Translations under genes and position numbers: made by a program
Shown here: positions 27,521 through 37,984 of the stretch, piece after piece
Layout of the letters: each line of letters begins with the position of its first letter
Numbering within the stretch: position 1 is the first letter of the stretch
Notes under the pieces: generated by a model
What the model was told of the DNA's origin: nothing
Databases searched by the model: none
Seen by the model: only the letters and a program-made list of their open reading frames with translations
From: Dolomedes plantarius
Lineage: Eukaryota; Arthropoda; Arachnida; Araneae; Dolomedidae
Assembly: GCA_907164885.2 (NCBI GenBank)
Contig: OU015490.1
Location: 205,806,481 to 205,870,480 of the forward strand
Direction: 5' to 3'
DNA length: 64,000 nt

Positions 27521-27926
27521 CTTGAGTATAATACGCACTTTTTTCACTTTTAAGTCTGCAAAAATGATTGTGCGTATTATACTCGAGCACAAAAAAAAAA
27601 AAAAACCATAATTTCAATCATTGAATAAACGACAAACTGTAGATGAGGTGTAACTTAGTGAAAGGGATTAAGTCAGTATTATTTGTTTATAATATGACAG
27701 TATTGTTTGTTTTGAATTAAAAATTTAAGTTTTTTTTTTCTACCGAGTTTGACGTTTTGGTTTTCTATTACAAATTTCATTTACACGTTAATAAGTATTT
27801 GTGCAATTTTTAAATAAAATATTGAAAAATTATTGGTTCGTATTATAGTCGAATTTTATTATTTTCAAGAAAATTTTGCACAAAATCAAGCATGCGTATT
27901 ATACACTCGTGCGTATTATAGTCAAG
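27521..27926. mobile_element. MITE with GTATAATACGCAC ends
   Basis: CTTGAGTATAATACGCAC at the left and CTTGACTATAATACGCACG read inward from the right form the inverted ends. The left part also folds on itself (GTGCGTATTATACTCGAG at about 27571), and the right end carries the motif twice. I cannot see a clear target duplication, so the superfamily is undetermined. Confidence 0.6.
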
Positions 27927-28023
27927 ATTTTAGGGTAATTAAATTTAGTAAAAAAGCGAATAAATCTTTGCATAGCAACAACATAATTTATATCAAAATT
28001 ATCAAAGCCCGAGGTAACATATA

Positions 28024-28330
28024 GGTGGCTCGTCGGCTTTCGGTGCGAATACCGACAAGCGCCGTTTTATACCTTCAAATCTAGGCCGGTTACGGGTACT
28101 TTAAATCAGTAGACTCTAAAATCTTTCTATGAAGTCAGCGGGTGGAGAAGGTATGATCCCCCAGAAGTCGCTTCTGAAGGTGCTCCTTAAAATTTTGGTG
28201 GCACCTAGCTAAGTCGGATAGCGACCCTTGTGGAGGTATCATAAACCGGAGCCCTGCTCTCAGCCCAAAGTCTAAATGGACCTGATCTAGAACTTCCGAC
28301 CAGGGAGCATTCGGATCAAATACAACAATA
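28024..28330 (+). repeat. SINE, same family as 25097 (head eroded)
   Basis: Keeps TACCGACAAGCGCCG, TAGGCCGGTTACGGGTAC, AGGTGCTCCTTAAAATTTTGG and ATGGACCTGATCTAGAACTT of the 25.1-kb element, with a single body unit and a tail of CAACAATAACG. The B box is degraded (GGTGCGAATACC). Confidence 0.75.
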
Positions 28331-28569
28331 ACGTATAAATGTTATTCAGAATTAAATTTCAGTTAATTTAGAGTACTGTGATTATTAAGCTCTTTAATTA
28401 CCCTTATGACGTATTGAAAGATTAATAATTGGATGGTCAGATACAATAAGGAACCACTCCACAAAAATTTAAAAGTTCAGTTAACCTTTAGCTTATGGGG
28501 TCCATTTTTCTGATTCCCCGTTTAGAACGGGAAATTGCATACTCCCTTTCTAAGAACGGCCATTGGGGG

Positions 28570-28571
<2 letters not shown>

Positions 28572-28647
<76 letters not shown>
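28572..28647. repeat. (TA)n microsatellite
   Basis: About 37 TA units. The flanks include GGGG/CCCC-rich edges, suggesting an insertion, but no element ends are certain. Confidence 0.95.
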
Positions 28648-28650
<3 letters not shown>

Positions 28651-29106
28651 ATTGGACGTTGCTATGGAGGAACTATATCCCCCTAATGACCGAGAGGGTG
28701 GCAAGTAATTCTCCCTTCTTGTGCAAATGACCTTGTATACTATCCGTACTGTTACAGGTCACACTTAATTGCTTACGGGATGCACATTCCCTTCTTCCAG
28801 GAAATCCGGTACGAAAAACCACAGGATTTTCAGCACATAGACAATTTAAGATTTACAAAATAAAATAAATACACTTGTAAATGTGCATGGAACCGAATTA
28901 ATGTTGTATCGAAATTGTGAAATAAGAAAATAGTATTTTTTTAGAGTTAAAACAGTATGATAATAAAAAATAATTACAAAGGTCGAGTTCCATGTCGTAG
29001 TAACTTGAGAACCAACCATCAGCAATTGGAATTTTTTATTTTTTACATTATTAAAACTCCATTTTCTGAAATTCAGTGTACTACGGATTGGTTCCTTATT
29101 GCATAA

Positions 29107-29244
29107 AGGCCTGTTCATATAGAATCCGTCAGCGGCAGGATTAAAGATTCCGTTGGCGCTGATTGGTTAAATGGGCCAATGATTGGAATATGATAGGCTA
29201 AAAATTTTAACGCTGACGCTGACGGATTCTATGTGAACAGGCCC
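29107..29244. mobile_element. Harbinger-type MITE (138 bp)
   Basis: TAA at 29104-29106 and 29245-29247 flanks inverted ends AGGCCTGTTCATATAGAATC and GGGCCTGTTCACATAGAATC (read inward). The 3-bp TAA target fits PIF/Harbinger elements. Related ends occur at 48404-48582. Confidence 0.78.
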
Positions 29245-29463
29245 TAACACTGTCTAATTGTTAGAATACTGAAAAAATTTACAGTTCGAATACTACTACT
29301 GTAATAAGTTGAAGTGTAAACGTGACCGTCGACCTTCTATTTCATTTACTTTTAAACTGTGATAGAATTTTCTCCCAGTTATGTTTTAATTCTCGTCTGG
29401 AATTGTGATATAGTTTTAAAAATTGGATAAATTAAAATTTTAAGAAAAAAATGACTTTTTTAA

Positions 29464-29871
29464 GGTTGCTCTGTACTAACCCTATTGGATTCGCTCATTT
29501 TAATGTCAATCTATGAAGAAATTTTGTCCAAGCATTGCCGATTTGGATGGAAAGATTTTTGAAAATTTTATTCCATAATAGAGAAAAAATTTACAACTTA
29601 AGGCATTTAAAAAATGTATATTATTATTTTAAAATTTAAATTATTCGGGGGAAAATTTGGAATAGTGTTTATTTTGACGCTCATAAATTCATTTGGTGGG
29701 CGAAATTTATGAAATTAATCCGGTTGCAAGGTCCAAAAAAAATTTCAGGCTATCTAAAAATAACATTTTTATTCCATTATCAGCATTTATATGGCTGTAA
29801 ATAGTAGACAAATTTTCTCCGTAGGTTAACATTTAGGTGAGCGAATCCATTAGAGTTAGTACACATCAGCC
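29464..29871. mobile_element. TTAA-type MITE, copy 2 (408 bp)
   Basis: TTAA at 29460-29463 and 29872-29875 flanks inverted ends GGTTGCTCTGTACTAACCC and GGCTGATGTGTACTAACTC (read inward). Long inner inverted repeats include GAATCC(A/T)...GCTCACC and TCTATGGAGAAAATTTGTC-like blocks. The TTAA target suggests mobilisation by a piggyBac-type transposase. Confidence 0.8.
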
Positions 29872-29939
29872 TTAACACCTTTCGTTTAGTATTCGACAAG
29901 TATACTAAACGAAAGAATTGCATCGTAAACGGTAAAACA

Positions 29940-30015
29940 TATGAATTTTCTCCGTAAGTTAAAGTTGAGGTGAGTGAATCCATTTGAGTTAGTACAAGCA
30001 GCTTTAACACTGGGA
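29940..30015. repeat. Extra copy of the MITE right end
   Basis: TTTTCTCCGTAAGTTAAAGT through GAGTTAGTACAAGCAGC followed by TTAA repeats the right terminus of the preceding MITE about 135 bp downstream. The ORF spanning both (29780-30010) encodes the same short peptide pattern twice for this reason. Confidence 0.75.
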
Positions 30016-30894
30016 TTTGGCAAATACTAAACGAAAGAATTGCATCTTAAACAGTAAAACATGGGATGCTTTTGTAGTCTCAGGAAAATATCTTCTTGAA
30101 GCAAATGTGTGACGGATAATGAGAAATTGAGTTTAAAACAGGTGTTGAATGAAGGTCAACTGAGGAAAATGAGCAATTGAAACAGTTCTAAGTCTTTTGT
30201 CAGCTAAGTGCAATAACCAAAAATAGTTTTATCATGAAGTCCTACTCATGATGTAAAGAAGAAATGATGAGAATGTAAGCTTTAATATCTTCAAACCGTT
30301 AAAAAGCATAAAAAGTGGGAAAAATCTATCTTCATGCATCCCACTTAAAATTTTTGCCTTCATAGTTACCTTACGTTAAAAGTCTTCTTGATTTATCGTG
30401 TTCAAATATCTTTCTTGAAAACGCCATTTCGAAGAAGCCATCATAATACAATTCTTTTATAATGGTGCCAAAGTGGATTCTTGAACTTTTTACTTGCTGT
30501 GATAAATGGAGAGGGAAAGAGGGCTCTGTAATCTATTTATTTGTTGCAATCTTCAGTGTATGTTGTTGAACACAGTACTTGTAAGTCATTTTAATTTTTG
30601 AAGTTTTAGTAATTATTCAATGCTAAGCTAGCAATCAAAGCTGAGTAACTAGAAACTTGTAAGATATTAATTCATTCATACAAGGGAGGATTTTAGAATA
30701 ATTTAAAAACCTTCAAACTGATATTCAGGGGAAAAATATGCGCTTTCGTCCGCTTTGTTGAGTAATTAGAAAATTATTGAAATTAACTGCAATAATTTCT
30801 AATATCATATGCCAGCTTCACCAAACTTTTAATTACATTTCACTCTTACAAGTAATGCCTATATTTTTCTGGGTGATAAATTGAATTTACCTTT
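30016..30894. other. Spacer without supported feature
   Basis: AT-rich, no ORF above 60 codons and no repeat I can define. Confidence 0.5.
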
Positions 30895-30898
30895 TTAA

Positions 30899-31490
30899 CC
30901 CTTCAGAGGGCGCGCCCGTGTACAAAGTGCAACATTTTCGTAATTTTGAATTGTTTGTTTTTACATGTAAGTTTTGAGTGTTCTAAGCAGTTTGTATTTA
31001 TAACTACACCCTTTTTCTAATGCAGGTCTGATTTTCTGACCCTTTTAATCCTTTCCATTCATTGTTAGTCGTGATTTAACCGTGGAAAACCAGTGATTAT
31101 ACTGGATTACAATACGACAAAATCAGGAGTTGATGTAGTCGATCAAATTTGCAGCAATTACACGGTATCCCGCATATCACAAAGATGGACTCTCTAATTG
31201 TTTTGTTATATTTTTGGACATAATAGGCATCAATTTGCAAGTTGTCCTTAGATCCAATAAACCGGACAATTTTGAAATAAGGCGACTGTACCTGCATTCT
31301 TTGGCCTTTAATTATAAATATATCTCGATATTATCAATATTTTATATCGTGTCATAAAACGTAGCATTATTATTTTCAATTTGAAATAAAAACTTTATTA
31401 CAAAAGGAATAATCAAGGTTGAAAGAGACGTTGCAGTTTCTGCCACACGTGCCTGCTGGTGTTCCAAAAATTGGCGTGTCCGCTGAAGAG
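30899..31490 (+). mobile_element. Non-autonomous piggyBac derivative, copy 2 (592 bp)
   Basis: TTAA at 30895-30898 and 31491-31494; ends CCCTTCAGAGGGCGCGCCC and CTCTTCAGCGGACACGCCA (read inward). The plus strand carries the transposase remnant. It is inverted relative to the copies at 1517 and 43684. Confidence 0.88.
31072..31315 (+). pseudogene. piggyBac transposase, third catalytic Asp region (remnant)
   Basis: Reading plus from about 31072: GKPVIILDYNTTKSGVDVVD, then QICSNYTVSRISQRWTL, then a stop. The GVD-x-x-DQ motif, where the third catalytic Asp sits, and YTVSR...RW are characteristic of piggyBac transposases. Several stops follow. The minus-strand ORF over the same DNA (31097-31297) is a shadow. 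Everything before this block is deleted. Confidence 0.78.
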
Positions 31491-31494
31491 TTAA

Positions 31495-32130
31495 TATCCC
31501 AGAAAGCACGGTTTAAGTTGGGGTGCTACTAGAGTGCAATATTTGCTCGCCTCCACAATGTCAAGGAACCAACTACTATTGCGGTGCACTGGGTGAAATT
31601 AAGATCTAAAATTTCTAGTTTTCCAAGCCTAATTACGCGATATTCGTCTACTTTGGTTCAGTGGATTAGTTCAACTTTAATATGAACTTCGAAGTTTACA
31701 AATCAACACAAGGTTCAGTTATAAACATTTATTTACAACATATACAGGGGGGTCTACATAACCTTTTCAACCTCCACCGTTTGCACGGTGCAGATTTTTT
31801 TCCAGATTTTTTTAACCTAAAAAAATCTTGAAAATTTCCAATTTAAGGTTGCACAATTTTTTTACTTCCTTAAACTGATACCAGATGGCAGCACTAGCTA
31901 TTTTGCGCTCATTTAACTGGAATGCATTTAATGCAAGTGAAAAAAAGACTAGATTTAGGAGTGTGCACTGTGCAAATGGCGCCTCTGAAAGGGATAATGA
32001 GACAAATCTAAGAGTCAAAGTTTCGTGCGGTCGAATTCTAAAAAATGAAAGGGGCGCTGCTCGTTACGTCATACATTTCGTCACACTGGACGATTGTTGA
32101 AAGACAAAGTACCTCCTGCATGGAACGATA
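31495..32130. other. Spacer; left part of a duplicated segment
   Basis: GGTTTAAGTTGGGG...GCGGTGCACTGGGTGAAATTAAG (31509-31605) resembles 43462-43570, so this is part of the segment duplicated at 43-44.7 kb. Short ORFs at 31812-32100 show no motif. Confidence 0.5.
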
Positions 32131-32530
32131 AGCCTTGATAAAAAAAAAGTCTGCATGTTTAAGCATGTCAGCATGGGTGATTGATATAGGTGTTACTACC
32201 AGCTGAGAATCAGCTTTTAAACTACAGTCCATGCTTAGCACTCCGGTGCCAATATAGGATCTTTCGGATTTGTTAATAAAACATTTGAATCATTTCGGAT
32301 TATTTATTACAACATAATGTGAATTAATTATTCGTGATTATGTCCAGGTTTTCAAATAATGCTTTTCATGACATTTTTGTTGATTTCGCATATTTAAAAA
32401 GTAACCTGACATTTTACAGCTTAACTTCATGTTTAAAAAAAATAAAGTTATTTTACAGCAGATAGCAGCAACTAAATTTAACGACATCCCGTCATATATT
32501 GTCCAATGAGTTGGGAAATGCAATTAAACT
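32130..32530. repeat. Duplicated segment with an unoccupied piggyBac site
   Basis: GATATAGGTGTTACTACCAG and TTTGAATCATTTCGGATTATT match 43645-43665 and 44339-44360. Here CAGCTTTTAAACTACAG is uninterrupted (TTAA at 32217-32220); in the 43-kb copy the same TTAA is split by the 589-bp element. Confidence 0.82.
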
Positions 32531-33290
32531 TGCCTATAACTTTGTCTAAATTAACTAAATTTAACAAAAGTAGTTTTGTTCTGTTTCTACTTGTACAAAG
32601 GGTACCGATTGTATACAAAATTCATATTCCTAAGGGCCGTTATATCAGTGTTCAGTTATAGACCGATCTGCAAAACTTTAGATGAAATAATATAATTTAA
32701 ATACATTAAACTCATATTGAATAAAAACACTATAAAAATAAGGAAAAAAAATCAACGACATCTCACTACCTATCGTCTAAGGACCTGAGTAGCGTAACTA
32801 AATTTACATATAACTTTGTAACAGGTAGACCGTTTTAACAAATCTTGCTTTATTCTGCTTCTATTTGTAATAGAAGTACCATTTACATACAAAATTGGCA
32901 ATCTTCAGGTTCGATATTGCATTGTTCGATTTCCGAGAACGTAAGAGATCTAGTGTTATAAAGGTACTACGAATAGCTGTATCTATATTCGTATTTATCC
33001 TAGCAAATTTGAATAATTAAAGTATTTTAAATACATCGAGCTCATAAAAATATGTTCAAGAAACACATCGTAATAGACTGGTTATCCAAACTTAAGGAAA
33101 AGTCGCAAAAATTGCGATTATTCAAAAAGTTACGCTTAGAATTTAATTAAACATATACTCATTATACAACACATAGGTAGGTATAAAACAGCATAAAAAG
33201 AAATCGCCAGACAATTATGGTGTTATAGAAACTAGCATATGTATACAATGAACAAATCGGATGTGTCAGTTTGGTATAGGAAAAGTAACT
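32531..33290. other. AT-rich spacer without supported feature
   Basis: No ORF, no repeat recognised. Confidence 0.5.
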
Positions 33291-34330
33291 TTAATATGGC
33301 GTATGATTCCCCCGAGAAGCAATACAGCACATACAGCGATGTGTGATGCTGTCAATTATGCGGTCTATGAGTTCGGTAAGAAGTGAAAGCCATTGCTCTT
33401 GCAAAGCAGTTGAAAGCGTGGCTTGGGTCCAAGGAGGAGGATTGAGAGCTGATATACGTCGCCCTTAAGCGTCCCAAACATGCTCGATAGGATTCAGGTC
33501 CGGTGACGGAGCTGGCCAGTCCATGCGCTGAATTGTTTCCTGCTCAAGATAAGCATCCACGATGCGAGCCCTTTGCGTTCCCACGTTTTTTTCCTGTAGC
33601 ACGACAGCATCACCTATTGCCCCAGCATAAGGATGCACATAAGCATCAAGGATGTCATCTATATAGGAGTGAGCATTCACATCTCCATGGAGAAAGACAT
33701 GGATGTCTGTGCGTCCAACCAAAGAGATACCACCCCAAACACAGACAATGCCTGATCCGTATGCATCTCTTTCAAGGATGTGTGATGGATGAAAACGAGT
33801 TCCAGGTTCTCTCCAAATCAAAATACGCCTACTATCGCTTTCGAGGCTAAACCTGGACTCATCCGAAAAGAGAACAGCCCTCCATTATCACGCGTCCAGT
33901 GGACATGTTGACGTGCCAACTCCAAACGTTCCCGCCTATGGCGTGACGTGATCGGGATGCAAATGGCTGGTCGTCTCGCAAAAAGACCACCTTCGTGGAT
34001 CCTTCTACGCACGGTTCACGTTGATACCAACCTTCCGGAGCTTGCAGAGAGGGAGGATCTGTTCAGACGGAGTTTAGGCGGAGTTGCGGTTCAATTCCTT
34101 CGTGAGCATCATGAAAAATATCGGTTATCGGCACTCGTCGTAGTGTATGGCCGTCCTTCACTGAACCTCCTGGATGCCAAATCCGTGGTTAGAAATTGTT
34201 TCCAAAGTCTATGAACCACAGACGGACTCCCATTTATCCATCTGGCCACTTCTGTCTGACTTTGTCCTGCCTCTAGTCTCCCAATAGCTCGCCATCGCAG
34301 TCCTTCGGTCAAATGATACCTGGAGGTCAT
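33291..34330 (-). pseudogene. Tc1-type transposase pseudogene (DD34E group)
   Basis: Almost full-length, read from 34330. The HTH half starts MTSRYHLTEGLRWRAIGRLE and contains ARWINGSPSVVHRLW. After a stop and frame change, GRLVST*TVRRRIHEGGLFA (one stop) and ITSRHRRERLELARQHVHW follow. A further one-base shift precedes LFSDESRFSLES, the first catalytic Asp. At the second catalytic position the usual QDN is EKN (after VVLQ), so that Asp is lost. DLNPIEHVWDA keeps the Glu. A TAA then cuts the C-terminus, which is readable to 33291 (GRRISALNPPPWTQ ... GNHTPY). I could not find matching inverted terminal repeats, so the ends have probably eroded. Confidence 0.88.
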
Positions 34331-34402
34331 TGTTACAATTTGGCTATGCCAGATGTCTAATCTCAGCCTCGCAGCGACAATTATCACATTGCTCTGAGAC
34401 AT

Positions 34403-34870
34403 GCCCTTTTATGATCTTCGCAAATGGCGTATTCCGACTGCAGCACCACTATTTAGCCTAAAGTACCTTTTACTTCAGCACCTTTTACTTAACAACATGT
34501 TCAAATTTTAAACAGATTGGCCTAGTTTTGAACTCGTTATCTCTGTTTTTGTGATTTTTTCTTAATTTTTGATAACTAGTGTAATACGTTTGCATATTTA
34601 AACCTGCGGTTAGTGCCGAGCTACTTTTTTGCAAATTATGAGAAAATGCATTATGATAAGATTTGGATCAGATTTATGGTGAAAACATTTTACGACATGC
34701 ATTCCATTTTATTACATGAAAGAGGATTTTCATATTTCAGTCACTTTTTGATTTCATTTTGAGTTTTCGGCTTTAATAGTAGATTATACTTGAATTTAAT
34801 TAATGTACATTTTTGATTTCAGTTAACCACATACAACTGTTTTTTTTTTCATGTTACTCAATGCAGAAGG
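34403..34870. other. AT-rich spacer
   Basis: Nothing supported beyond repeated TACCTTTTACTT motifs near 34460-34490. Confidence 0.45.
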
Positions 34871-34878
34871 AACAAATT

Positions 34879-35112
34879 TTATTTGGGTCTGAAAGCAACA
34901 TAGGAACGGTATCGATAATTTTTACGAGCAATTTTCCTAACGCACTTATTTAAACTATATTCTGAATTAAACTCAGAGCGCAACAGTCTGTGTGGACCAA
35001 GGCCGGTGGTGCCAATCTCCGATTTCTTGACCTTGAGATTGGGGTGCAATACAGCATATAGTTCGGTCAGGTGGTCAACCTCCAGCGGTTCCCAAGCAGG
35101 CTTGGTCTTCAT
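34879..35112 (-). CDS. Uncharacterised 77-aa ORF, possible exon or retrocopy
   Basis: Starts ATG in TAAAATGAAG and ends TAA. The product begins MKTKPAWEPLEVDHLTELYA, continues basic and Arg/Lys-rich, and ends SYVAFRPK. Its first two thirds are less AT-biased than the surroundings, with varied codons and C/G third positions, which is unusual in this window. I do not recognise the protein and see no cysteine pattern or transposase motif. The DNA just upstream (35128-35574) is a recent tandem duplication. It could be a host exon, a processed fragment, or chance. Confidence 0.25.
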   Translation of the reverse strand: MKTKPAWEPLEVDHLTELYAVLHPNLKVKKSEIGTTGLGPHRLLRSEFNSEYSLNKCVRKIARKNYRYRSYVAFRPK

Positions 35113-35127
35113 TTTATCAACCCACTC

Positions 35128-35574
35128 AAGGGATGAAAAGCTGAGTCAATCTTGCCCAGTCGCATGATCGAACACTGGACCTGTTATTTGGCAGCTTGCA
35201 GATTTCAACCACTACGTCAGCGAGCGTATAAGGTATATTCATGTAAACAAAATATATAATATAAATCCCCCAGAAAGGAATTTCTATATTCAATCCACTA
35301 TTGCATATTTAATGTTGGTTAGTTTCCAAATTACAACTTTGGAAGAACTTTACAACTTTGGAAGGGATGAAAAGCTGAGTCAATCTTGCCCAGTCGCATG
35401 ATCGAACACTGGACCTGTTATTTGGCAGCTTGCAGATTTCAACCACTACGTCAGCGAGCGTATAAGGTATATTCATGTAAACAAAATATATAATATAAAT
35501 CCCCCAGAAAGGAATTTCTATATTCAATCCACTATTGCATATTTAATGTTGGTTAGTTTCCAAATTACAACTTT
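35128..35574. repeat. Recent tandem duplication, period 234
   Basis: AAGGGATGAAAAGCTGAGTC begins at 35128 and again at 35362. The ~210 bases compared by eye look identical, unlike every other repeat pair in the window. A nine-base ACAACTTTGGAAG overlap marks the join. Confidence 0.92.
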
Positions 35575-36250
35575 GAAGAAAATACGGACGGAGTTTGCTT
35601 ACTGATTTAATGTTACTAAACAGTGAAAGACCTTTAGAGTTAAACTAATTTTTATAAAAAAGAGTTTTTATAATATAAATTTAGAAAAAAGTAATTTAGG
35701 TGAATAGCTTCTATACTGAAACAAAATAACAGAAGCCTAACAAAACACGTCATTCAATGAACACAATACTTTCATTCAAGACATCTTTCTGAAGACTTCT
35801 TTCTGAATTCTTTTTTCCCGGATAAACGCTTCTGTCAACGGCAGAAAAAAAGTTTTTATTCCAAATCAACTCAATAAATGGGGGATAAAATCGAACTTTT
35901 GCGATAGGGGAGGAATGTATCGCTAATGGCTTCTCTAGAAAACAAAAAAATACAGTGCAGATGCGTAATTATCCTTACATTTACGCTTTTGTACTAGCTG
36001 AATTTAGGAGAAAAAGCGCAGTCTTCAATACTTAACTGAGAGGAAAAAAAAACTTTAACGGGGATATCGAATTAGTGCGAAATTACCCAATGAGGTTACA
36101 GAAAACAAGCACAACGTATTTAGAAAGAATTTCTGAACGTGATTCATTCATAATGACAGGCTAGAGGCCACCGGTTGCCGTTGGTGACTGAACAAACGTG
36201 TGTTCTTATTTTGAGTGCCATTTTAAGATTTAAACTATGATTTCAAACTT
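35510..36250. repeat. Dispersed duplicated segment (matches 41710-42450)
   Basis: Shared landmarks in the same order: ACAAAATAACAGAAGCC(T), CACAATACTTTCATTC, TTTTTATTCCAAATCAACTC, GCGAAATTACCCAATG and GACAGGCTAGA. A more diverged third copy is visible near 50800-50960. Confidence 0.75.
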
Positions 36251-36388
36251 TATTGATAAGACACTTTACGACACATAATGTAAGAAAATATAATTAAATA
36301 AGATCCGCAAAATATTAATGGAAATGCATATTATTTAAATACACTACAAATAATTTTCATTTACAGTTTTTATATATATATATATATA

Positions 36389-36534
36389 CAGTACTAGATT
36401 TCTAGAAATAGAGGTGCCGGAACGGTAACCTTCCGGGGGGGGGGGGAGGTATTCCAAATTATTGATAAAGAGAGGTACCTAAAGAGAGGTACCGGAACGC
36501 CGTTTCGGCGCGTTCCGTCTCAAATCTAGCCCTG
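36389..36534. mobile_element. hAT-type MITE (146 bp)
   Basis: Ends CAGTACTAGATTT and CAGGGCTAGATTT (read inward) lie inside TATATATA on both sides (36381-36388 and 36535-36542), an 8-bp duplication or part of the TA tract. The inner part repeats GAGGTACC and contains GGAACGCCGTTTCGGCGCGTTCC and a G12 run (about 36436-36447). Confidence 0.72.
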
Positions 36535-36769
36535 TATATATATATATGTCAAAACATAACTGAACTGTCAAAATATAGTTGAGAAGTACGGGAAAAGGGG
36601 GCCGAAAATAATAAGAATCTAATATTTCATTTACAAAGCGCGCGTATTTTGCTGTGGGGAAAATCATCTTTTAGAGACGACTTGAGTGCAAAGCGAATAA
36701 TTCTCGGCTAGAAGATTTATTTTTAGAAATGTAAAGGTTGGCACGAAGTCAAAATTACAAGTTCAGCAC

Positions 36770-36990
36770 TATTAAAAGTCCAGATTACCAAAGGTTGAGG
36801 TCTGCACATGCGCGTACAGCAGGCGCTCGGAGGGAATTGGGTTTTTCGCGCCAGATTGGAGGCGAATTTCGTTGAGAGCGGAAGCTGGCGGCTGCGAGCC
36901 GATAACTTATTGGCTGCGCCAATAAGTTATCAAAATGGCGAAGCGCGGTAATCAACCTGGACAGTGGTCAACTTATGAAGTTCAATAAAG
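36770..36990 (+). promoter_or_regulatory. GC-rich promoter-like patch with paired CCAAT boxes
   Basis: A local island of GC and CpG in AT-rich DNA. It has CATGCGCG (NRF-1-like), then the perfect hairpin GATAACTTATTGG-CTGCG-CCAATAAGTTATC (36901-36931), which sets two CCAAT boxes head to head. CAAAATGGCG, a YY1-like/Kozak-like context, follows. The ATG opens only a 17-codon frame (MAKRGNQPGQWSTYEVQ), possibly a first exon if splicing occurs at CGCG|GTAATC. Function is inferred from motifs alone. Confidence 0.3.
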
Positions 36991-37107
36991 CTGGATTTAT
37001 CACGAATTAGATCACTTCCTTAATGGCCTTGCCACTCGGCCATTTATTTTAATATACGTATTGACTGCATCAAATCGAATTTACACAGGAACAAAACACG
37101 CTGCCTG

Positions 37108-37109
<2 letters not shown>

Positions 37110-37174
<65 letters not shown>
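37110..37174. repeat. (TA)n microsatellite
   Basis: About 32 TA units at the 3' side of the Helitron fragment that follows. Confidence 0.95.
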
Positions 37175-37180
<6 letters not shown>

Positions 37181-37797
37181 CAATGTATGCAATTGATGTA
37201 AAAAAAACAAAAAATATATTTATAAAAATCGCAAGGGATAATTTTATAGACAAACTAATGTAGAAGAAAATATTCAAATTGAATCTAATAGAACATACTA
37301 AAGAATATAGTACAATTAATATAGTACAGTTTGAGGAACATATCTTTTACTGTATTTTAATATTTTTTTGGATAATGTCCAATCGTCTGTCGCATTATCA
37401 AGAAAAAAAAATTGTGAAAGAAATCACGTGGTCAACATTTAATAAATTAAATTCTAAAAAACAATCTTTAAAAATTCACCAAAAATCAAAAATTGGACGT
37501 AAAGATTCGAAAAAGATTTCTTTTTAAAGGAATTTTTATGATATTTTTCGTGATATAAATTTTATAACCCTCAATTTATTATTTTAAATGCAAACTTTTA
37601 AAAAGTTACTAAAACAGCTTACAAATTTAATTTTAAAAAATCTAAGAAGAATTTTTCAAAAATCTTTCTTAATGTACCCATACACTATAAGAAGAATCGC
37701 CATGCAAGATTTCAGCCTTTTAGGTCCAGCGGTTTGGTCTGTGGGTTGTATGTCAGTCAGTTACGGAACTGTTTTATATATATATATATATGTGTGT
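37175..37797 (-). mobile_element. Helitron family B fragment
   Basis: Matches the other copies from ATTTATCAATGTATGCAATTG through CGCCATGCAAGATTTCAG and the (CTGA)-type start at 37750-37768. Both termini are replaced by microsatellite (TA and TG repeats), so neither the 5' TC nor the 3' hairpin survives. Confidence 0.75.
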
Positions 37798-37808
37798 GCG
37801 TGTGTGTG

Positions 37809-37890
37809 ACTTTATCTACTAATTAACTTTATCTACTAATAAAACTTTATCTACTAATTAACTACGTAAACTTTATCTACTAATTAACAC
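37809..37890. repeat. Short tandem repeat of ACTTTATCTACTAATTA
   Basis: Four imperfect copies spaced about 20-25 bp. Confidence 0.8.
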
Positions 37891-37984
37891 ATAATAGCAG
37901 TCATAAACTGCAGACCTGTGGCAAAGAAAGACTATTTATATCAAATCAAACAATTTTATTTATTAACATTAATTAAATAATTTA

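Noticed and set aside
33503..34214. Plus-strand ORFs over the Tc1 pseudogene
   Set aside because: Antisense shadows of the minus-strand transposase, whose motifs are unmistakable.
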